Source of the DNA: Eudorina sp. 2006-703-Eu-15
Lineage: Eukaryota; Chlorophyta; Chlorophyceae; Chlamydomonadales; Volvocaceae
Direction of reading: 5' to 3'
DNA length: 64,000 nt
Assembly (NCBI GenBank): GCA_003117195.1
Contig: BDSI01000104.1
Span: 252,896-316,895, forward strand
The first letter of the stretch is position 1; each line of letters begins with the position of its first letter. Of the stretch, positions 12,302 to 24,104 are shown piece after piece. The notes beneath the pieces were generated by a model. The model ran no database searches and was not told the origin of the DNA. It saw nothing but the letters and a program-made list of their open reading frames with translations. A program made the translations under genes and the position numbers.

Positions 12302-13621
12302 AACGGTATGTGTTAAAATACATGTGTTTGTTTAATGTGTGCGATCGGTCATGTACACATCGGGGTTTGTTTGCGACGCGTGTTGGCGGCGCGCAGTTCT
12401 GCGGCGGGTTGGGATGCGACCTCGGACGACGGTAATGTGCTGTGTGGGGACGACCGGAAGGACGCCAGGTCACGGCGGTGACGTACATGCGACGCTCCGA
12501 TGAAAGTCGACGTAATGAGTCGATGCGAGTCGTCGTTTCCGGGGGTCCCTGAGTGCCCTGCCCCGGGCCCTCAAGAATCGAAGATCCAACCGGGATGTGG
12601 GTGCCGAGATGCGCGTGGGGGGCACGGGGGGGGGGGGGCTCACGTTCACGAAGTTGTTGAGACGCATCAGGGAGTGCAGTGGTGTTTTACAGGGATGGAC
12701 ACGAATGGATCTCTCACGACCCGTGCGGCAATGTTGAGGCCGCGCATACAGCGCCCCGTACAGAGTTGTTCTACGGCATGTACGACAGTCACTCCTCAAT
12801 CGAAGCCAATCGCACCCCCAGCGCGCGCGCTGCTGTTGCCCCGACCGTACCGGGGCACCTACCGGACCCGACTAAACGCACCCTTCCCAGTGCGTGATCC
12901 CAACTTGCAACTACGGAGAGAATTGACCGCAACGACCGCAACCTCATAAATCCCCGTCCGCACAAGCGGCAACCAAACCCAAAGGGGGGACCTGAAATCC
13001 ATTATTAGGCCAGCACCCCAGCCACCTTACCCGGCCCCCGCAGCTCAGCTCGCCACCGCCCCCTCCACAAACTCGAGAGCGACGGCGACGGGACTCAGGC
13101 CCACCTTGTAACGGTTACTCACCACCCGCCACACCGCCCCCTCCACCCCACTCCCATCACGGCAGCATACCCTCGTGCACCCACGGCACCATTCTTCCTC
13201 CCCGCCGGTCAGCACGTGAACCTGGTCCCTACCCGCCGCCCACCCACGCATCCACTCACTCCACGCACCCGAACCAAGTCAGCCAGCTATGTATCATTGC
13301 GCCAGGTGTAGACGCCATCCCTTTGCCGTCGCTCTCAATCGCGCTCAGGGGCCAGCCGCTGCCTCCGCATCGGGCATCTAGGTAGTCTGGCCGCTTGCGC
13401 GTTCGCCGCCGCTTTGGCAAGTAATACTACCTTACTACTAATGATGTTAAATTTGACCCCGCGGGTCATCGGTGACAGCCGGTAAAGTATAATCCAGGCT
13501 GCCTGGTAAGTATCTTGGGTCTACCTGGGCGGAGTTCGCGCGGGTGCCTCGCCAAGGAGAAACAAAACAGCCCGCGGGCCGCCCACCCTCCCGCGGCGTG
13601 TGCGCCCTTGCCTGCGCGGCC

Positions 13622-15489
13622 TCACACGGTCTTGGTGTTAAGCGCCATCCACAGCCCGTCGAGGCCGTGCTGCTCTATCAAGTGGGCCTTATGTTGGATC
13701 AGTCGCAGGTACGCCTCGTACGCCACCCAGAAGTGGTGCATGTTGGACGAGTGGGTCGTCTGGACGGACCGGCGGCCAGAGGAGAACTGCGGCAAAACAC
13801 ACACGCATTAGTACGGCAGTGTACGGCGGGGATGAAGCGGCGGTACGCTAGGTCTGTCCGCAGAACTTTGGCGGTTGAGCAAGCTCAAACGCCACAGGCC
13901 AGGCCAATGTTTTCAAAGTCGGCCAAATGCTTAGGTACCCTGTTTCCGTCAAATCATGCGGCATTATGACCCCCCATGACGAATGACCGAATGAACGTTG
14001 CAGCGGAGAGCGGACCTCGAAAAGGGATCAACGGTGCATACCAGGGCAGGCCCCAGCAGGTGGGCCCCACCGACAAGGCTGCAAGGTAACCCCACACGCA
14101 CCCTAACGCCGCGAACCAAAACAAAAACCGCAACCCCTCAAAATGCGGCTCTGGTGGTTCGCAGTACATCGCACGTACCGTATCCTTGCCCAAACCATGC
14201 GGCACTATAATCCCTCGCACGGTAAAGGGGCTCTGGTGGTTTCCAGTACGTTGCACATACGCTACGGTGGCATCCTGACCCCTGACACAACAATCTGCGC
14301 TCATCAAAGCCGGCCACCTACCAGGCCGTCGAACCACGAGATGATGCCGTACATGACGTCAGCCGCCAGGCGTGTGGGCGGTCCGGTCCATTCCTCGACT
14401 GTGCCCTCCACCCACTGCTCAGCGGGCCTCAGGAAGCTCGGCGTGGACCAGACGAGCACCTGCATGCAAGGCGCGGGAAGCGCGGGGGGGCGGGTATAGG
14501 AAATTGGTAGACATCGGTAGACATTGGTAGGCGGGGGGGAGACACTGTGGGCCCCACATGGGTCATCGGCGACATCCGAAACCATCGCCGTACTCGTGCG
14601 TCGCCTCATACACCCAAACAAGTGACCCACGGGTCCGCGGGGCATGCCGCGGTTGAAACCGCGTAGCCGCTCCCGCAACTGACCCATGGGTCTGTCGTGA
14701 GAGACCAGGCAAACGAGACCGCGGGGAAGCTTCGGGCCTTCGGCCGCCACCGATGACCCGCGGGGTTCGCCGTGACATCAACACCGGGCTGTATTTCACC
14801 GTCTTGAAACTCACCCGCCACGGCATTATGACAAACCAGACCGCCGTGCTCCAGAACCACACCACCGCTGACCACACCCACTGCAGGCTGTGCAGGGGCG
14901 GCCGGCGGGCGGCGAAGCCGCTTGGGCCGGCCGCCGCGGAAGAAGCACCACCCAAATGGCTGACCGGGTAACTGCCGGCGGCGCCGCCGCCGCCGCCACC
15001 TAGGCGTCCGTACAGTCCGCCGCCGGTGCCGCTGACGCCGCCGACGGAGCCGGGCGTCGCGCTGCCAGACGTCCACTGCCGCGCCGCGCTGCTGGTGTAC
15101 TGCGACCCACGGGTCGGCGGCGCGTCCATGTCCGTACGATCACTCGACCGGCCCTCGCCTGCTGTCGCCGATTTCATCGCGGCGGACAGCGGCGTCGGCG
15201 GCGCGCCCGCGGGGCTGATCATGTCGTACGGCCCTGCAGGGTACGACTCCTCGGTGGCGGCGGCGCCGCCGGCGGCACCGCCGCCGTCATACCCGCTGCT
15301 GGACACTGGCCCCGTCGGCAGGATATCCGCGGGGCCCAAGTCGACCTTACGTCCGGCGCTGCGGGCGTGGTAGTGCGGGTGTGCCTGCCACTGCGGGTCC
15401 GTGGACGGCTGCGCGCCCTGGAAGTGGTGGTGATGGTGGTGGTGGAGGTGCGCGGTGGGCAGCATGAAGGCGGGCGGGCTGGGAAGCAT
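13622..15489 (-). CDS. unrecognised Trp-rich protein with a hydrophobic segment (three exons)
   Basis: Exons on the minus strand are 15489-14815 (ending PWR|GTGAGT), 14459-14322 (after GCAG, ending DGL|GTAGGT) and 13786-13622 (after CGCAG, TGA stop). All junctions are phase 0, giving 325 residues. The first ATG in the open frame is at 15489; the frame upstream of it starts with TTG. The first exon carries a natural seven-His run near residue 16 and Gly/Ala-rich linkers. It ends with a Trp-rich hydrophobic segment (about residues 200-225, SAVVWFWSTAVWFVIMPW) that could be a membrane helix. The last two exons encode an ordered, Trp/His-containing C-terminus. I do not recognise the family. It is arranged head to head with the gene at 16199. 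Confidence 0.65.
14012..14112 (+). repeat. dispersed repeat R, copy 1 (intronic)
   Basis: This block is closely similar to 44705-44802. It shares CGAAAAGGGATCAACGGTG and CCCCAGCAGGTGGGCCCCAC and ends at a common AACGCCGCG. It lies within intron 2 (13787-14321) of the minus-strand gene and is preceded by GAATGACCGAATGAACG, a TGAA-type tract that also precedes copy 2. Confidence 0.75.
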
Positions 15490-16198
15490 GCACCCCGCGG
15501 GGGATTGTGGGACGGACGGCAAACAAGGCGACGGTGAGGGCGAAGGTTTCGACGACCCGGAGACCCTCCGGAGGTCGCTCTCGGTCGCAGCTCTATCTTA
15601 TGAGCCGCGCGGCCTTTTGTTTTTTTTCGCGAGCGCAAAGCGCGCCGGGTGAAGTCAAAAGCAAGAAGAATGTGAAGATGTTGGACGCTGGATTCTGTCA
15701 CGGAGCGCTGCTGTTGGATGAGGTGTCTGGAGAGGTCTCTCGGCTAATTCGGGGCGATGTCAGTCCGTCCAGAGCGCGGAAAACATTCAGCACCTTCCCG
15801 AAGGAGTGATCTCGTTACTTTCGTAATCTCGCTGCCGAATAGCAAAGAAAAAATGTCGACTTCTCAGAGCTTTCTCCTTCATGCTTCCTGGTCGGCTTTG
15901 GAGAAGCTCACCATCCGTCCAAAGATGCAACATTGACAGCCTCGTGTCGTACAACAGGCCGGCCGGGGAATTCGGCTTAAATGCTTCGCCTCTCCCTCGC
16001 GACGATCACTCTACTGCGAATAGTGCCCTGGCCGCAGCTCAAATCAAAAGCAGCAGCAGCCTTGTCCGCATCATTCGCAACGGCCTTCCACCACCTGACG
16101 CAGCGCTGACCGAGCGTTACGCAACAATCCGGCCTGAGCGCTCCCAGGCGGCCCCGACCGTAGCAGGCAAAGAAAACAGGAGCCCCAGGCAAGCAGCC
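15490..16198. promoter_or_regulatory. shared spacer of a head-to-head gene pair
   Basis: This 709 bp separates the start codons of two divergent genes, so it must contain both 5' UTRs and both promoters. The part around 15810-16000 is less GC-rich than the flanks. The plus-strand start at 16199 has a good context (GCAGCCATGGC). No individual element can be assigned by eye. Confidence 0.5.
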
Positions 16199-18450
16199 AT
16201 GGCAGTGACTACCACGCTGACGCGCCCCATCTACGACAAGCACTACCCGCCGCTCAAGCGCTTCTCCTGGCCCTGGCGGCTCTTGGCGACCTACACCAGT
16301 TTCCTGACCTGGTGAGTGCCGCTTGGGGCGCCATCTTACAGAAGGGTAATAATGTCAGTACAGCGACATGAGAAAACGGGGTGTTTCTTACATGAGCATT
16401 GGCATGTCGTTCAGGGCACCGCTGTTTCCCGCCTGTCAAACACTTCCGGCATGCGTTTCGGAAAAGAGAATTCGCTTCGCTGGCCCTGGTGCCTCGCTAC
16501 GTCCCGCCATGTGTTTTTATATATGTAATCTGACAACTCTATATACTACCTATTTATTAGAGAATGGTCGACTGTCGATGGCCGCGCAGAGTTCTGGGTT
16601 GACGGACCTCTAGAGCTGCCGACCCATGGGTCACTTGGGCCACCAAAACGCGCCGCCCCGACTGCACAAATGCCCGCCTTTTTCCGGTGCAGGTTGGCCT
16701 CGACGCCTTGGCTCGTGATTCGCACGGTGGCACCCTCCAATTTCCAGGCAAGAGGAACACGTGTTAACGGCAGATACGGCGCCCGCCGCCGTCATAATAG
16801 TCGCGGAGCCTCAGGCCTCGGACGTCCTAGGCCGTAGCCGCCAGCGTGACACGTCCTCCGACGGGCAGTACAACCCCAGAGCTCCGAAAGTGGCTGCCGC
16901 CGTTTTCCGACGCATTGCATGCGTGCCTCCCCTGCCGCTCGCTTCGTGCGGGAACCCACCTGCGCCGGCCGTTGCATTAGAAAACCGCGCATCGTCCATC
17001 CATCAATCACAGACTGACGGTGCGGCGCCCGGCGGGGCGGGGCGGGGAGGGGCAGCGGCCAAAGGAGAAACTGTGAACGACTCGTTGCCCGGCTGGCGCC
17101 CTCTGCTGGGCGCTCTGCTCACGCCCTGGTCGCAAGCCGCCCAACACCTCGTGAGCGGTCGGCGAACGGCGATCGATGTTCAGTTTAACCCTCGAGGTTA
17201 AGACGCACTGGTAGCAAGTTGCAATGCGTCACCCCCAACCCGCTCCCCACTTCCCCCCCTGCAGGACAACCTGGCGGAAATTGAGCGCGGCTTCTTCAAC
17301 TTCGCCACGCCCATCGTCAACTTCTTTCAGGACACCACTTACCGGATCTTCTCCGCGTTGGACTCCACGGTGAGGAGCTGAGGCTCCAGCTGCTGCTCGC
17401 CTGCTGCTCCCGGGCCGGGGGGGGGCATGGCTGACTTGGGGCATGGGGGACTGGGGCAGGGGGGGTTGGGTGTGGGGCAGGGGGTCGCGGGGTTGGGCAG
17501 GGGCGGGGCCTCAGCTGCTTGCCGGGGTCAGGGGTCCGGGAGCGAGGGTGGGAGGCCACAGGGCAAGCCGTACGGGCGATTGCGTGTGTGAACGCCATGT
17601 CACGCCACGGCACGCAACGCGACGCGCCGCAACGGTGCTGATACGGTATGGTAAACAAGAATTAGATGAAGGGATTTTGAAAGGATGCGACCAAGCGGAT
17701 TGACGGAGCGGATTGCGGGAGGTGTGATGGTGTGCGGTTGCTCCTGCCACCCGCTGCACTCTCCGCTGACGCCGACGTGTCTCTTCCCCTGTCTCGCCGC
17801 CTCCGTCCTTCTACCGCCGCCGTCACCGTCACCGTCGCCGCGCATCCACCACGCCCCCACGTCTTGCCCCCAACCCAACCGACCCCAGACCGACTGGGCC
17901 ATCAACACCGCCACCCACATCTACCAAAACAACCTCAAGGGCTTCGAACACACCTTTGAGAACGTGTTGCAGAACCTGGAGCAGCGCGTGCGGATCCTGA
18001 AGGTGTGTGTACGGCAGTAAGGCGTGTAGGGGACGCGGTGGAGGGAGGGAGAGCGAGCGGCGCGTCGGGGCTTTCAAATAAAACATACAGACCGTACGTC
18101 ACTGTACGACGCGCGACAGATACGGAGTTACAGACGCTGTGGGCGCTCGGGGAACCGGCCGCGGGGTGATGTTCGCACGTAACGGCGCGCGGACCGGCAG
18201 CTGTGAAGGTCAGGCCGTACGACAGAGTACGATAAGCATAACTATGGGAGCGGCCTGCATACCGGCTCCGGTCTTGGTCGGCTGGACCTCATCTCTGAAC
18301 ACATCTCACTTGCCGTACTGCGGCACCGCGTGATCGATGCAGAACGAGGGCCTCAACGGGATCCCCAAGGCCATCTCCTTCGACGTCCACGTGCCGGCGA
18401 TCCACAAGACGCCGCTGGCCAACACGCCCCTCGCCGAGAAGTTCTCTTGA
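16199..18450 (+). CDS. unrecognised small protein, multi-exon
   Basis: Clear exons are 16199-16311 (ATG, basic Trp-rich start KRFSWPWRLLATYTSFLTW, donor GTGAGT), 17265-17369 (DNLAEIERGFFNFATP...), 17889-18002 (TDWAINTATHIYQNN...) and 18343-18450 (ending PLAEKFS, TGA). The last three join in phase 0. Exon 1 ends in phase 2, so at least one further exon must lie between. A likely piece is the segment ending at 17150 (LPGWRPLLGALLTPWSQ, donor GTGAGC), which ends in phase 0, but its acceptor is not resolved. The middle exons look amphipathic-helical with aromatic residues, and the C-terminus is polar. No family is recognised. A TGTAA lies at 18985, about 535 bp after the stop. Confidence 0.65.
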
Positions 18451-19120
18451 AGGGCTTCCCGAGCCTTGCGGCGCTGTTGCTTGGCAGGCGCTGAAGGGCC
18501 GGTCCGTCCCTCGTCGTGCCGCTGTGTTGGCTGCCTGTGTTCCTCTGCACAGCGGCGCCTCTCTCGTCGTTGACCTTGAGCATTGAGTTGTGTTGTCCAT
18601 CGGCATATCCCACCCAGTCAGCAGCGGAGTGGAGTGGGGTTGAATTGGTGCTCGGCCGATGCTGCCGTACAACCATGGCATGTGCGAAGGATTGCGCTCG
18701 TCGTCCTACAGCCACGGCTTGTCCTAGGAGTGGTGAGCGTGTCGGCGCGCAAGGCTGGAAGCGCGGGTGTGAGGTGCCGTCCTAAAGCGCACGGCACGAC
18801 TCGGGACATTCGCAAGTCCCTCGTCGACAGGTGTTTGACGTAATATGGCAGAACTGTGTTGCGGTTAGCGGTTGGCAGTCGTAGTGCGGGCCGTGCCAAA
18901 GCTTTGGCCGTGCTTGGGTCGGACTCATCTCCCGTGATGGGTTGGAGACTTGGAGTGCTGGGGTGGGTCAGGCCACCAATATGCTGTAATCGATGCGCCG
19001 TACATCTACAACTGCTGGAAGAAACGTTCTTCGTTCGCAGCTGTGCCAAATTTGCAGGTTTGCCAAAGGAGGCTGTCGTTCTGCAACTCGTGCGTCCCTC
19101 CCCACCACCACCACACATCA

Positions 19121-19176
19121 CCACCCAACGGTAACCACCCAACGGTAACCACCCAACGGTAACCACCCAACCAGAC
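19121..19176 (+). repeat. 14-bp tandem repeat
   Basis: Between three and four copies of CCACCCAACGGTAA in the convergent spacer. Confidence 0.85.
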
Positions 19177-20084
19177 CGGCGGCTCGTTCGTCCGATTTGC
19201 GAGGGCGGCCATTAGGGCAAGCACTCTTGACAACGGCGATTGAGAATGGCATGTAATGATGTGTATCCGACAACTGCGCCACGAGAAGCGAAGTCCAGCT
19301 TGACAGCAGGTGATGCTGGCGATGGCAATCGACAACACCCTGATCCCGACAACATCCTGAACCGCTATTGCCGACAAAAATTTGCCAATGAAAAGGGGTT
19401 GGTCTGTACATGGCAAGGAACCTGGGCCGCACTGTGTGCAACAACGGCATAGCCCTCGTGGGGGTGGCATCGGCTGCTTTGCCAGGTTTTGATACCGCCC
19501 GTCCCCCCCTAAACCCCAAAACCACCTCTTCGCCGTCACCATTTTGTGACAGGGGCGCTCGGCCCAGGAACTGTTGGCCGGCCTAGGTCGTGGCGGCCCG
19601 CATGTCACGTCACTGCCGTGGCTCGTGTGGGCTTCACCCGGGCGGCGTCGCGGTGTATGAAGATACCGCCGCACATGTACTGCCGTTACGGCGGCTGCCG
19701 TACCTTGAACCACAGACCCCTCCCCCCACCCCCCCCCCACACATACACATGGGGTAGGTCAGAGGCAGATGTGTGGCTTGCGGGCACTTCCGGGCCTTGC
19801 TATGCCCCCCGGCATCTCACGCACTTCCGCCTCACCGAAAAGCACACACGCACACACATTTCGGTGGTTTCGTCCGTCCGTGAGGCTCCGCACGGCAACT
19901 CTTTTTCTCTTCTCCTCCCCCGGAATGCTCTGGGGTGGGGGAAGGTACTGGTCTGGGCCGGGGGTAGGTGCTGTTCTGGGGCGGGGGCAGGGTCTGGTCT
20001 CTTCACATTGCCCTGCTGTGTTTTAGGTCTGCAGACGGGGTCCCACCCCGGGTGCGCGGCACCCCGGTGGCCCTGCGCATGCAC

Positions 20085-20272
20085 CTCCTCGTATCTTTCC
20101 TCTCCTTCCTCCTCTTCCTCTTCCTCCTCTTCCTCCTCTTCCTCCTCCTCTTCCTGCTCCTCCTCTTCCTCCCCCTCCTCTTCCTCCTCCTCGTCGTCGT
20201 CGTCGTCCTCCTCCTCCCTCTCCTCCTCCTCCCTCTCCTCCTCCTCCCTCTCCTCCTCCTCCCTCTGCTCTT
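20085..20272 (+). repeat. polypyrimidine CTC/TTC tract
   Basis: Nearly pure C and T for almost 190 bp, downstream of the tRNase Z stop codon. On the minus strand it reads as a polypurine run (GAG/GAA) and would look like a Glu-rich ORF. Confidence 0.9.
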
Positions 20273-20399
20273 GCAAAGGCGCGACTGCGTCGGCCTTCCG
20301 CTCAACCGCCTCCACCCAACGGCCACCCGATCCAACATCCGCCGCCTCCAAAACTCCCCGGCGCTCCGCCGAAATTTTCATTTGGCGCCAAACCAACTG

Positions 20400-23300
20400 C
20401 TAACCACCACCCGACGCCGCCGCCGCCGCAGCAGCAGCAGACGGGGCGGGCGCGGCGGGTCGCGGCGGCACGTGGAACGTGTAGAAATCGGTGGCCGCGA
20501 ACAGGTTGCTGGGGCGGCCGTACGTGGCCGCCGCCTCCCTGAGCAGCCCCGCCACCGCCCAGGACTGCTGCTCCGCCTCCAGGTGGCCGGTGATGCGGGA
20601 GGAGCGAGCCAGGTCCTGGTCCTGAGGCGAGGGGCGCGGGGGGGTGAGGGGGTTTGGCGCCGGGGGCCGGGGCGGAGACGTGTTAGTCGGGAGTTCGGTC
20701 GCCGCCAGGGGGGCGGCGGCAGAGCCGTGACCCATGGGTTCAGCCGGGCGCCCCGTGGCACGAGTGACACTGGTGGCAGGAGTACGGCAATGGAACCACG
20801 CAAGACATACACACACGGCGGGTCGGGCGGGTCTCTGATCTAAACACACTCGGCATTCAATCCTGGCGGGGAGGGGATGCACACACACAGCCGGAGACAA
20901 CAGCGCGCCAAATTGACAGCGTTCTTCCGACACCGCGGCCTTTTATTTCTTATATGGGTCGGGCAATTGGTTATATTATATGCGCATACGGGCAAACTAT
21001 TGGGCGCCACTTGGCCCCTCGCATGTCACGCACTCCTGTTCTGCCTGCTTCAATAACACAGCCGGAGACGGGCGAAGCAGGCCGCATGCGCCCCCACGAG
21101 GCGGGGTTGCCGAGGTGCAAGAACCGCAGGACAATGTCTTGGTGCGGCGCAGCAGAGGCGGCACAGTCCGCCAGGCGCGACGGCTGCGCCCGATATCCCC
21201 CGTCCCCGTGCAATCCACCGAGGCCGCGAAACCGGGTCGGTGCTCCCCTTCCGGTACGGCGGTCGAGGCGGACTGCGCGTGTCCAGCGCGTCAGGACCAT
21301 TAGGGCCCGATGCAGTACGGAGGTACGGACACGGTGTACGAGGTACGGGGTTGGCATGCAGCGCGGGGACTGGAGGCGGGGACAGGTGCCCGTCTGCGCG
21401 AAGCGACCACCACTCCTCCTGCCATCGCACAACTAACGTCACACCCGTCACCAGCAAAATCGCGTCATCACCCGCAGGGCCTTCCGGTAGCAGGGCCTTG
21501 CTACGCGGTGTGCCACGGCCTCCTGTAACGTGTGACGCCGACATCACAGTCAAACGCCCGTGCGGCCGTTGGGCCCGACTCACCCGGGGGCCCTCCCTGT
21601 AGCGCGCGCTGAAGTGCGTCAGCACCAGACTGCGGGCGCCCACCGCCGCCGCGAAGGCGCCCGCCATCCAGCCCGTGCTGTGCTGCGCGACGCGCGCCTT
21701 GGCCTCCATGCCCCGCGCGAAGGTGGCCTCGTGGGACAGCACGTCGCACCCCGCCGCCAGCGGCGCGATGGGGCGCGAGGAGACGGTGTCGCCCAGGACC
21801 ACCACCTGCGGGGATGGGAATGCGAACACGGGGAGGCACGTACAGTGATTATTTGGTAACGCGGATATCGAAGGTTTGGCACAAGGATAGGTGATTTGAC
21901 TAGAGCGGCCTACTGAAATGAAGTGGTTAGATCAGAGACCCACCCCACCCGAACCAAACACCAACATGAAGTGGTAAACTGTAAGAACAGTAAGGTTTGT
22001 AGGAGTGGTCGTGATGGGAGCGATGCAACGACATGCGTACGCGGGTCCTTTCCTGTAGCACAGGGTGACAAGGATACCGAAACCCAACGACGGCGGACCC
22101 ACCCCGCCGCCGCCGCTGTCGTGTGCACTGTGCAGCCCTGAGGAACCCTGAGGACAACAGCACTGGGCGGACTCGCCAACTGCCCAGCTCCCCCGGCCAA
22201 ACGACGTGGCCCCGTCCGTACGGTCGGCCGATCGTACCTTTCTCCGCCGCGTGCCCTCGCCGTACGGCTTCAGCTCCGTGAACACGTAACCCCAGCAAGG
22301 CACCCGGTGTTGGAGCTGCGCCGCCCGAACCCGCACACCAGCACATCCGGGTATCTCCCAGAACAGCCCCTCCGCTGCCACGAACACGCGTCGTGCCGCC
22401 GCCGCCGCGGGGCCGTCGTCGTCCACGCTGCTGCCGAGCTCCGGCGAATCGGTCTCGGAGCCGCTGCCAAAGCCGCGGCCACGGCCGCTGTACTGCGATT
22501 GGTACGGCGGCGACCAGATCTCCTCAAGCGCCGCGACGCGGGGCTGTACTGCATCCACCGCCGCCTGTAGTACGCGTAGGGAGTAGCACAAGGTGAGGCG
22601 TGTGAGCTTATCGGCGACATTCAAGATACCCGGAATGCAATCCGCCCAGACACCGGTCATAAGGGCGTCGCCGGCCTCTCCCTCGGCGCCCTTTGAATAA
22701 ACTCCGACGGGCAACGGACCTGAGGCTCGCCTGCCTTCGACCTAAATTTGATCTACCTGTGACCTACCCCTCAGATGGAGGCCCATGGGTCACACTTCCC
22801 CCCTCGCCGTCCCCCGAGGGGAGACCCACGGGACCTACCGACAGTTCGGTCGCCTCCGCGACCCGCCGCGGCGCCATTCGCTGTACGAACACCTGGGCTG
22901 TGTCGTCGTTGGACTGTTGCGCGGGCTGCGGCGGCGGCGCCGCCGACCCCGGCCGCCGCTGCCGGTTGTTAAAGTTGTTGTTGTTGTTGCTGACCAGCGG
23001 TTTCAGCGGGTGGGCGGCCGCGGGCGAGTCCACGAACTCCGTCACTATGACCGGGAGCTGCAGCCGTCGGGCGAGGCCCGTGGATATCATCGATACGCGG
23101 ACGAGCTCCTGTCGCGGGGCGCGAGTAATGTGACGGCGAGAAGGGGACGTGGCTTTTGCGTTGGAATGATGCGCGCGAGGAGCCCCAGGGGGCGATCCAA
23201 AGCCTGATCTCTAGCGACACACACGCCGGATGCTCTCCGCCGCACAAACGACTCTTTCTGTCACATGAGTGCAGATGTTGACGGCATGGCTTAACGAGTT

Positions 23301-24104
23301 TTAAAGGAGCCGTACATGTGCCCCCCCGTGCCGGCCGTCAGGTCCCGGGCCTCACCGCCAGCCCCGGCGGGCCGTACACGTGGTGCCGCCGCCGCTCCGG
23401 ATCGGGCTGCCCCGCCGCCTTGGGGCCATCCAACGCCGCCAGCGCCGCCGGCAGTCCGAAGCAGTGGTCGCCGTGGAGGTGTGTGATGAAGATCCTGCGA
23501 GCCGCGTACGGCACAGTACGGCAGCGCATGCCCGTGTCGGGAAGGAGGGGTCTGCAAGTACACGGCACACGATGACAAGCCGCACCGACCCAAGCCTTGA
23601 GCCCGATGCCTCGATCAACAAGAAGCCTCCGCAAATTTTCCCAACCCCACCCCTCTCCATAGCCTTCGCCCTGCCCTAACCTCCCCGGTCCTCAGCGGGT
23701 TGCCCCGGGATCTGTCCCCGCACGGGTCTTCTCCACGGCCGGTTGGCCGGTTGGCTCCTCAAGGCTACCCTCCCTCAATTCGAATCTAAATGTCCCGATC
23801 TCCGGCGCTGGTGGCCCTCACAGCCCGACATCGCGCACCAACACGGTCTTCCCACCGGGGTTGCCCCCGTTGGTCGCGGGGGATGGGTTTGGGGGCCCAC
23901 CCGTGTCACGCAAAACACAGCATAAGGCCCTCACCCGTCCACCTCCGCCAGGTCTAACGAGCCCCTTAGCGCCATCAGCTGCCGGTGCGTGCCCTCGCCG
24001 CAGTCCACCATCTGTACGGCGCCTGGTTGCCGTACCAGGGTGCAGCTTACGTTGCGCTCCAGGGTGGGAGAGCCAGAGTTCGTGCCCAGCCACGTCAGCG
24101 CCAT
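20400..24104 (-). CDS. TRZ: tRNase Z (short form, ELAC1/RNase Z family)
   Basis: This is a zinc-dependent metallo-beta-lactamase-fold endonuclease that cleaves the 3' trailer of pre-tRNA before CCA addition. Minus-strand exons are 24104-23935, 23494-23356, 23108-22839, 22564-22238, 21805-21584 and 20621-20400. All phases agree, giving 449 residues. The start MALTWLGTNSGSP matches the family N-terminus. Metal-ligand motifs are all present: HLHGDH (residues 62-67), H279 in QLQHRVPCWGY, D308 in VVLGDT, H327 in LSHEATF and H366 in LTHFSARY. Length exceeds the usual 300-360 residues because of low-complexity inserts in exons 3 and 4 (an Asn run and an acidic/Ser segment) and a Pro/Ala tail. The only in-frame Met near the start is this one, so no transit peptide is seen in this model. 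The short form and N-terminal motif resemble bacterial and plastid-type enzymes. Confidence 0.94.
20817..20844 (-). mobile_element. short TTTAG...CCCGACCC element, minus-strand copy
   Basis: On the minus strand it reads TTTAGATCAGAGACCC, then GCCCGACCCGCC, flanked on both sides by GTGTG. It lies in the last intron of tRNase Z. The sequence is the same family as 12262 and 21928 but shorter, without the AACCAAACACC end. Confidence 0.5.
21928..21965 (+). mobile_element. short (38 bp) insertion with 10-bp direct flanking repeats
   Basis: TAGATCAGAGACCC, then ACCCCACCC and GAACCAAACACCAAC, is flanked by perfect direct repeats ATGAAGTGGT at 21918-21927 and 21966-21975. It lies in intron 4 of tRNase Z, opposite to the gene. 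It is the best partner of the copy at 12262-12301. Confidence 0.6.

Larger units (their letters stand above)
10267..13621. other. repeat-rich spacer, possible small exons
   Basis: An ATGA/TGAA-rich tract (10260-10300), a CGG run (about 10931-10962) and a GGCA satellite are present. Two stretches look weakly protein-like. One is 13048-13251 on the minus strand, where a protein-like frame with an internal GTGAGT donor runs to a stop. The other is 12672-12897 on the plus strand, a 70-residue frame after a CAG. Neither can be joined to a gene model. Confidence 0.35.
18451..20399. other. convergent 3' spacer
   Basis: This lies between the stop of the plus-strand gene (18450) and the stop of the minus-strand tRNase Z (20400). 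It should hold both 3' UTRs. It also contains a 14-bp tandem repeat (19121-19176) and a long CTC/TTC tract (about 20085-20272). No further gene is apparent. Confidence 0.5.

Noticed and set aside
19800..20396. Glu-rich minus-strand open frame
   Set aside because: It is the reverse of the CTC/TTC tract and lacks non-repetitive coding signal.
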